Notes under the pieces: generated by a model
What the model saw: the letters and a program-made list of their open reading frames with translations, nothing else
The model's database searches: none
What the model was told of the DNA's origin: nothing
Made by a program: the position numbers and the translations under genes
Shown here: positions 58,191 to 64,000 of the stretch, in pieces
Layout of the letters: each line of letters starts with the position of its first letter
Position numbering within the stretch: the stretch's first letter is position 1
Assembly: GCA_033239525.1 (NCBI GenBank)
Contig: BSYO01000034.1
Coordinates: forward strand, 2,108,001-2,172,000
DNA length: 64,000 nt
Source of the DNA: Nepenthes gracilis
Lineage: Eukaryota > Streptophyta > Magnoliopsida > Caryophyllales > Nepenthaceae
Direction: 5' to 3'

Positions 58191-60543
58191 GCCAATTACT
58201 AATAAGTCCCTCCAAGTTAACTTGTTTATATCACACTACAAGCTTGATACTTGGTTATCGTTAACCATTACTATCTCGGTTATACATCTAATGATCCGGC
58301 TGCCACTAATCTCAAACATACATCTTTGTTGTACAACATTTTCACTTGAGCAGGCCTAGAAAGAACAACTATAAGAGTAATTGCAACGAAAATAACTGGT
58401 AATACGTTCGACAACTTAATCTAGAACATATCCGATGTTGACAAAGAGTGGATTACAATTAGAACCCCAAACAGTTGGCAAATACTTCATCTTCTTCTTT
58501 CTCTCTTTTTCTCTCTAATAGTGTTCCCAAGGTTTGAAATTATCTCCCCTAAATTTGACCTAAAATTATAATATCATATTTATAGCTCATGCGACCGCTC
58601 GAGCTGCCATCACACGTCTCACTTGTGGTCAGCTATTGTTGGAATTCTTCCCAAACCTAAAGCTTAAGTTGCTATCTCACATAATCTCTTTAAAAAAGTG
58701 TTTCGCTTGAGTGAAAATTTGTGCAAACATCTAGTGAAAATTTATAAACGCCTCTTTCCAGATTTCAATTCAAATGAAACATCTCGCAAAACTTTCTATC
58801 AGTAACAAAAACGAAAAGCAGCATATACAATGAGTGTGAGACTCAATGGAGTGACTCAAAATTCAACAAAGACTGTGCATAATATTGATACAATCCGGGT
58901 TTCCACATTCAACAACCTAGAAGACCCAACTCACATCAGCAGTCCAAGCATGCAGAAACTGCTAATTTCATGGTGCATTTCATTTTTTAGTAGTCCAAGG
59001 AGTAGCCAAATCACATTTAATTTTAAACCATGGAGCAGCCGAGCTACTTGATTTCTTCTTTAATATTATGTTCCTTTACTATTTAAAGAAATGTAAGTTT
59101 AAACTTAAGGTAGGTTGAATTGTAATCGAAAGTTCAGTGAGTTTATTTTCTCAAAAGAAGAATAAGTCCTTTTATTAGTGATTGATTCCCAATATTTATG
59201 TTGAGCGATTTTTTAAGCAAACTGTCAAAAGTGAGTGATTCTCTTTGTAAAGATGGAATTTTTCAACTTTTTAATTGTATTTCAGTTATCTGTTTATCTA
59301 AGTTTCATTTTATCTTTTAAATATGTGTCAGCATTAAATAGATTTAAAAGTACTCTGTCTGACTCTTCTTGAACGATTCAAATAGTGAAAGTTTCATTCT
59401 TGGGTTAGGGCTAACCCTTTCCTTAGTGGCCCGAGTCAATGGTAATTTTTGGGAACTTGAATTTGTAGTGAAAACGTCTGGGTTTGGAATGGCTCGTGCC
59501 CTTTACATCCCCCTCTGCCTGCACAGTGATTTTCCTTGCCATGTAGCTTTAATTTTCAGTCAATTATTTCTTGAGAATGCTGAAAATTTATAGGATTTTT
59601 GATTATTATTATTATTATTATTGTTACATCCATTATGCCATGCCCTTTATGCTGATTGGATTCTTGACTTTAGATTTGAAATAATCAGAATCTAGAAATT
59701 CAAACAGTAAAAGTCAGAATTGTCTTTTGGTTATTTTATGAGTATTTACGAACACAAACTATGCATTAGAACAATGGTGCTGCTAATGGGGAGTGGGGTC
59801 ACCTAATGCCACTGAAATTTTTTTGCTAATCGCTGTGACCCATTGATCTCTATGATATTATTTAATTTTTTTCACTATATTTTTATCAAAAATAATAGTA
59901 TATATATTTTAAATTTATTCTGTTGAAAAATACTGAAACTATAGAAGTATTATTTTTTCATGACAATTTTTGTAAAATCGTTTTGTGAGTTGTTTTCACC
60001 TGAAAAGATCCTATATCCACCTCTGGCTACTGCTACTATGTTTGTGAACAGTTTCCTTACCAGACTAGCCTAAGAAAGTGTTAAATGGAACCTGAAATTC
60101 ATTTTGTGTGCCCAACCCATTTGAAGACTCGACCTAAAAAGGTTGTGGTGCGGTTTGATAGCAATTTTGAATAGAAATTAGTAGTGGAACAGTAAAATCT
60201 GGCCGTAGACTGAGATTGTGGCCCACCACTAACTTGTCCATAGGAGGTGCTGAGTGCGAAGCCCCAGCAGTATAGTTCTGTTAGAAGATTGAGCCCATTG
60301 GTTTTATTATAAATATGGCGCTGCACTCTAAGATTGCATTTGTGTTTTTAAAATACTCATTTTGTAATCGCCTCTTGGAACCCTGTTTTTGAATGTGGTG
60401 AAATTTCTTCTCCTTTGTCTGTGTTGTTCCTTTTGGGATTTTTTTATGTAAATCTGATACTTTATTGTGCAATTATTTATTTTTTTTTATTGCTAATATT
60501 TCAAATCCCTAATAGAAGGTAAATTATTCTGTATTTGCTGCAG

Positions 60544-60699
60544 CTGTTAATTATATTGCGATCTCAGAAGCTCTTGGAATTTCTCCATCAATTGTGGCCG
60601 CTGGAGTTGCTGCAGATAACGTCATTTGTGCTATTTATTTTATGGTATTATTTGCTTTAGCTTCTAAAGTACCCTGCGAGGCGTCCAGCTCTCTCACTG
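60544..60699 (+). CDS. DUF819 family membrane protein, exon 4
   Basis: Starts after TGCTGCAG; its first two bases complete an Ala codon. It reads 'VNYIAISEALGISPSIVAAG', 'VAADNVICAIYFMVLFALAS' and 'KVPCEASSSLT', and ends at ACTG before GTGCGT (phase 1). 156 bp, intact. 'VNY.AISEALG' and 'AGVAADN' are family signatures. Confidence 0.95.
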
Positions 60700-60779
60700 G
60701 TGCGTAGTTTATGATCTTTGATTGAATGATTTTATATTTTTTTTAAAAAAAAAAAAAAACTTTATGATCCCTGCTTCAG

Positions 60780-61025
60780 CTGAAGTGGTAAGAACATTGG
60801 TGCAAATATTGATCGATATGTATCATATTGGATCTATCGATACTGATATTTTTCAATATCGTAATATGTTTCCATATTAGTTAATATATCAATCGATACA
60901 ACCCTATCAACTTATAGTTTTAAAAATTTCTTCCGTCAGATATATTTGATACTAATATGTATCGTCCGTTATATTCAATGCTAATATGATTACGATTGAT
61001 ACAGTACCAATAATTTTCATCCTTG
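60780..61025 (-). repeat. GATATATC-rich dispersed repeat, copy 10
   Basis: 'GATCGATATGTATCATATTG', 'TATCAATCGATACAACC' and, at the right, 'TGATTACGATTGATACAGTA' before 'ATTTTCATCC'. Same orientation as copies 1-3. Confidence 0.6.
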
Positions 61026-62199
61026 GGAAGGAATGATATACATCAATTCCAATTCCTTTCTTGCCAATGTGCATTTGACCTTTTAATTGACAAAGTACAA
61101 AATTATGATTGGATCTTCACCTAGCAATTTAAGTTTTTGGATTCATTAGTTTCATAACATAGTATTAGAGACTTGTTAATTAAGTGGTCATAAATTTGAT
61201 TCCTGAGGCCCTCAATTCCTTAAAACGATCCATGCTTACTTCACGCTTTAAGTCAAAATGACATTTGTGTGGAGTATGTTTCAATATGAAATCATTCTTC
61301 GAGTTTTGCCTATTAGCTTAATCTTTTAGATTTATTGGTTTATTAACATAAACTGTTTAAAATAAAGCTGGAAGGCTCCCTTTCTTTGAGTTGCTTTCAG
61401 CAATTACGTGGGATTTCATGCATGCATGCTTTAGCATAACCTTCTATGTGTGGTTAAAATGGATGTTGAATTTGGTGATTTTGATAGGGATGAAGATGGA
61501 TTTGGGGGTGGGTGCATCTTCTTATGAAGATGTACTCAGTGTATTTCTGTATCATTTGTTTGATGAAGAAACTCAACGGATGAAATTTAAAACTTAAAAA
61601 AAGAAAAATCTAAATGATTATTTTTTATTTTTTTTATTTTTGTTATTGGGTTAAATATTCAATGGATATTAATATTGTAAAAAAGCAAATCTATAAAAAA
61701 AATATTATGTGTAATTTTTTTAATATTTTTCATTCTTCACCATTGAATTTTTTGTTTGTAAATAGTACAAAATAAATGTTCTAAGTGTTGTTGCTGTTTA
61801 GTTGCTAAATGCCCAATTAGGATGTCTTTTATTATATTTGATATATTAATTATTTCTCAATTTTTGAAAAAAAAGTAGTGCAAAATAAAAACATTACAAA
61901 AGATCAAATAAATATGCTAAACTATTTCTGATGTATAAACTAAAAACAATGTATTCACATTTATACCTTCAATGTTACAACTGAATGACTTGATTTAAAA
62001 AATAAAAGGGTTATTTTTATTTTTTCTCTAGAAACACAAAAAATAGAGGTACCTAATAGTCAGTCCAAAAACAAAATAAAAAATAAAAAATGGAAGGGTT
62101 TATATTATTCCAAAAAAAAAAAAAGTTACAAGCTGGTGAAAAATTCATGCCTATGACCCTTATTCGTCCGAGAAACATTGGCATATATAGACACCCATG

Positions 62200-62410
62200 T
62201 CCATGGGTGAAAATATTGGTATCGGTTACAGTCATTTTGATATCGGATATATCATATAATAATATTGACATTAGATATATTGAAAGAAAAAAAAAATTAT
62301 GAAAATCGTAAATTAATAAGGATGTATTGATCAATATATTGCAATATTTGAAAATATCAATATCGGGAGACATAATACAATATATATCGACCAATATTTA
62401 CACTAGTGAA
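62200..62410 (+). repeat. GATATATC-rich dispersed repeat, copy 11
   Basis: 'GGTGAAAATATTGGTATCGG', 'TTGATATCGGATATATCATA' and 'ATATCGACCAATATTTACAC'. Confidence 0.6.
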
Positions 62411-62639
62411 TGCATCCATGTCAGCTGGATAATTATCATATCTCTAGCTATAATTAGCCCTAATTATGGCATAATTTGTATGTCATTATTGTAAATATTA
62501 TATAATTATTATTTATCTTTTTAGCTAGATGTGATTGTTGACTTTTAGTCATATAATAAGTTCTATAATTTCTATATAATGAGAGAAATTTTCACAAGGA
62601 GATGCATTCAATCAAATTGACAACCCCTGAATCAACAAG

Positions 62640-62960
62640 CCAAGAATTTAGGGTATCATTACCTTATAGTCCAAAAGCGGAAAAGGCCAAAATAATCATC
62701 TGTTAAACCATTGCCAAAATAAGCTTAGTTTGGCCATCAGCTGAGGTAGGATTACTAGAAGACGTCCCAGCTGATGCTTAGGCATTGGTTTGACAACTCT
62801 GAAAACGAATTGAACATTCTCTGATAATATGTCCTGGTTTCTTGCAACAATTACAATATTTCTTTGCACAATGAACAGCAATATGTTTTGTACTCTTTAT
62901 AGATGAAGTTTCGAATCTTCCTCATGTTTCTATCCTTGTCTTACCTATCGATTGCATAAG
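62640..62960 (-). pseudogene. Copia gag fragment with zinc knuckle, antisense in intron 4
   Basis: Minus strand reads 'CAKKYCNCCKKPGHIIRECS' (about 62870-62810), a complete C-X2-C-X4-H-X4-C knuckle in the context 'YC.YCKK.GH.I.EC..R' typical of plant Copia gag. After a stop it continues 'ASAGTSSSNPTSADGQTK'. No LTR or pol is attached, so it is a fragment. Confidence 0.7.
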
Positions 62961-63056
62961 CGACTGTATTAGATGGCATGCCATCTTCCTGGTAAGAAGT
63001 AGCTTTTGGTACTCAAGGCATACTTAAAAACCATTATCTACTTAAAAATTTGGCAG

Positions 63057-63300
63057 ATGTTGCAGTGAGAGGTATGAAGTCCAACAGAGAGAGCAAGCCT
63101 CAAGTTCTATCAACAGCCACAGCTATTGCTGCATCCTTCGCTATATGCAAGTTTGTGACCTATTTTACAAGCAGATTTGGGATCAAAGGAGGAGTTCTTC
63201 CTGAGTGACAGCTATAGTTGTTGTTCTGGCAACTCTATTTCCGTCATTGTTTGGTTATCTTTCACCTTCTGGGGAGTCCATGTCTTTGGTTTTGATGCAG
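63057..63300 (+). pseudogene. DUF819 family membrane protein, exon 5, frameshifted
   Basis: Starts after TTGGCAG; its first two bases complete an Asp codon. It reads 'VAVRGMKSNRESKPQVLSTA' and 'TAIAASFAICKFVTYFTSRF', then 'GIKGGVLPE' and a TGA at 63206-63208. In the next frame the family sequence resumes at once with 'TAIVVVLATLFPSLFGYLSP' and 'SGESMSLVLMQ', up to CAG before GTAGAC at 63301. The decayed copy at 63825 has CCTGGAGTTACAG where this exon has CCTGAGTGACAG, which points to loss of one G here. As it stands the gene would give 342 residues and lose the C-terminal membrane part (family about 460). It could be a true mutation or a one-base assembly error. Confidence 0.85.
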
Positions 63301-63723
63301 GTAGACCTCTTTTCTAACCCTAGAACTCGACTCTCTCTTGTTAGATAATCGATCTGATGATCTGTGGATAATAATATTGATATTGATTATATCAGGTAAA
63401 AAGTTCTTTTTTCCTCTTGAACACATCAACTATGAGTTATATATTTAAATTTGACCATTTGTTTATCTATATGAGAAGTTTTGGTCAATTTTATCATAAT
63501 AAATGTTGGTTGTTGTAAAAACACCCCAAACAGCTCTATCAAACAAGTCTGTAGTCATCCATGATTCAAAATACACGAGTATGAGTTACATGGATTCCAA
63601 AATGTTTTGGGGACACCCTTTAGCCATCCTTGAACATACTCGTATAATATAACTCCCATCCATCTATTTATCCTTAAGTTGGCCCTTTGGTATATATAGA
63701 TATATGAGATGTTATATTATTAA

Positions 63724-63822
63724 GTGTGTCCATGAATAAAGATATTGGTATCAGTATCAGTTACGGCCATATCAGACAATACATATTAGTATCGAATAAA
63801 TAGAAAGGAAAAATTTTCTGTG
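63724..63822 (+). repeat. GATATATC-rich dispersed repeat, truncated copy 12
   Basis: 'CATGAATAAAGATATTGGTA' and 'CAGTTACGGCCATATCAG'. It stops abruptly where the duplicated exon sequence begins, so the duplication joint cuts it. Confidence 0.6.
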
Positions 63823-63824
63823 AA

Positions 63825-64000
63825 GTTCTTCCTGGAGTTACAGTTGTACTTGTTCTAGAACTCTATTTCCCTCATTTGGTTATCTTTTACCTTCTGGTGA
63901 GTCCATGCCTTTGGTTTTGATGCAGGTAACCTCTTTTCTAAACCTTGAAGTCTCTCTCTCTCTCTCTCTCTCTCTTGTCGGATAATCTATAGATGAAAAC
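63825..64000 (+). pseudogene. Decayed duplicate of the 3' half of DUF819 exon 5
   Basis: GTTCTTCCTGGAGTTACAG to TTTTGATGCAG (63925) repeats 63194-63300. It is followed by GTAACCTCTTTTCTAAACC, matching GTAGACCTCTTTTCTAACC after the first copy, so exon end, donor and intron start were all duplicated. Offset is 631 bp. Deletions of about four and three bases relative to the first copy shift the frame. A CT repeat at 63951-63975 lies in the duplicated intron part, and the copy runs off the window. Confidence 0.85.
63951..63975. repeat. CT microsatellite
   Basis: Uninterrupted CT repeats. The matching position in the first copy (near 63331) has only a short CT run. Confidence 0.9.

Larger units (their letters stand above)
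57084..60543 (+). other. DUF819 intron 3 (3.5 kb)
   Basis: GT at 57084 and AG at 60542-60543. Contains a GATATATC repeat (57108-57340), a dispersed repeat (57895-58190) and an ATT microsatellite near 59608. The remaining 2 kb shows no recognised feature. Confidence 0.88.
60700..63056 (+). other. DUF819 intron 4 (2.4 kb)
   Basis: GT at 60700 and AG at 63055-63056. Holds two GATATATC repeats and a Copia gag fragment; the rest is AT-rich. Confidence 0.88.

Noticed and set aside
1..64000. CRISPR arrays, operons, riboswitches, tRNA or rRNA genes
   Set aside because: None seen. The window is plant nuclear DNA; repeats are transposon-derived and irregularly spaced.

Overview
This is a plant nuclear window. 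The evidence is intron-bearing genes with plant-specific proteins (an ER Sec63/ERDJ2 homologue, a chloroplast MinD with a transit-peptide-like N-terminus, and a plastid-type DUF819 membrane protein), AT-rich introns and intergenic DNA, and large LTR retrotransposons nested in introns. The species cannot be fixed from sequence alone. The very long, transposon-filled introns suit a large-genome seed plant.

Layout. (1) 1-24.98 kb: the 3' part of an ERDJ2/Sec63 gene on the plus strand, with its last three coding exons at 20694-20780, 21568-21678 and 24133-24975. No earlier exon was recognised to the left, so the preceding intron may be over 20 kb. That stretch holds a 12.45-kb degenerate Tat-lineage Gypsy element (5718-18170, TSD ATATT) with an antisense third ORF, a long near-palindrome (18366-19572), a probable solo LTR (490-2548) and several small AT-rich repeats. 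(2) 25-32 kb: intergenic, with a 4.3-kb non-autonomous LTR element (27744-32076) that has a tRNA-Met-type primer site. (3) 32968-33963 minus: an intact, intronless chloroplast division-site gene MinD. (4) 34.1-37.7 kb: AT-rich spacer with a solo LTR and an LTR remnant of Tat type. (5) 37813 to the right edge: a DUF819 membrane-protein gene on the plus strand. Five exons totalling about 1.1 kb are spread over more than 25 kb and linked by consistent splice phases. Intron 1 carries a 5'-truncated Tat element. Intron 2 carries a minus-strand Tat-type element (44973-56261) split by a minus-strand Tekay/Del-like element (46722-54993, TSD CACTT). Intron 4 carries an antisense Copia gag fragment.

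The most notable host observation is in DUF819 exon 5. A one-base deletion there creates a stop at 63206-63208, and a decayed second copy of the exon's 3' half plus its splice donor lies 631 bp downstream. The most notable repeat observations are the foldback at 18366-19572, a dispersed GATATATC-rich family of at least eleven copies, a 45-bp block shared by LTRs of very different lengths, and tandem duplications inside the integrase region and across an LTR-host boundary.

The three host genes share a broad theme of membranes and organelles (ER translocation, plastid division, a predicted plastid membrane protein), but nothing suggests they act together. I saw no convincing new multi-gene system. 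All alignments were made by eye, and boundaries marked approximate should be treated so.
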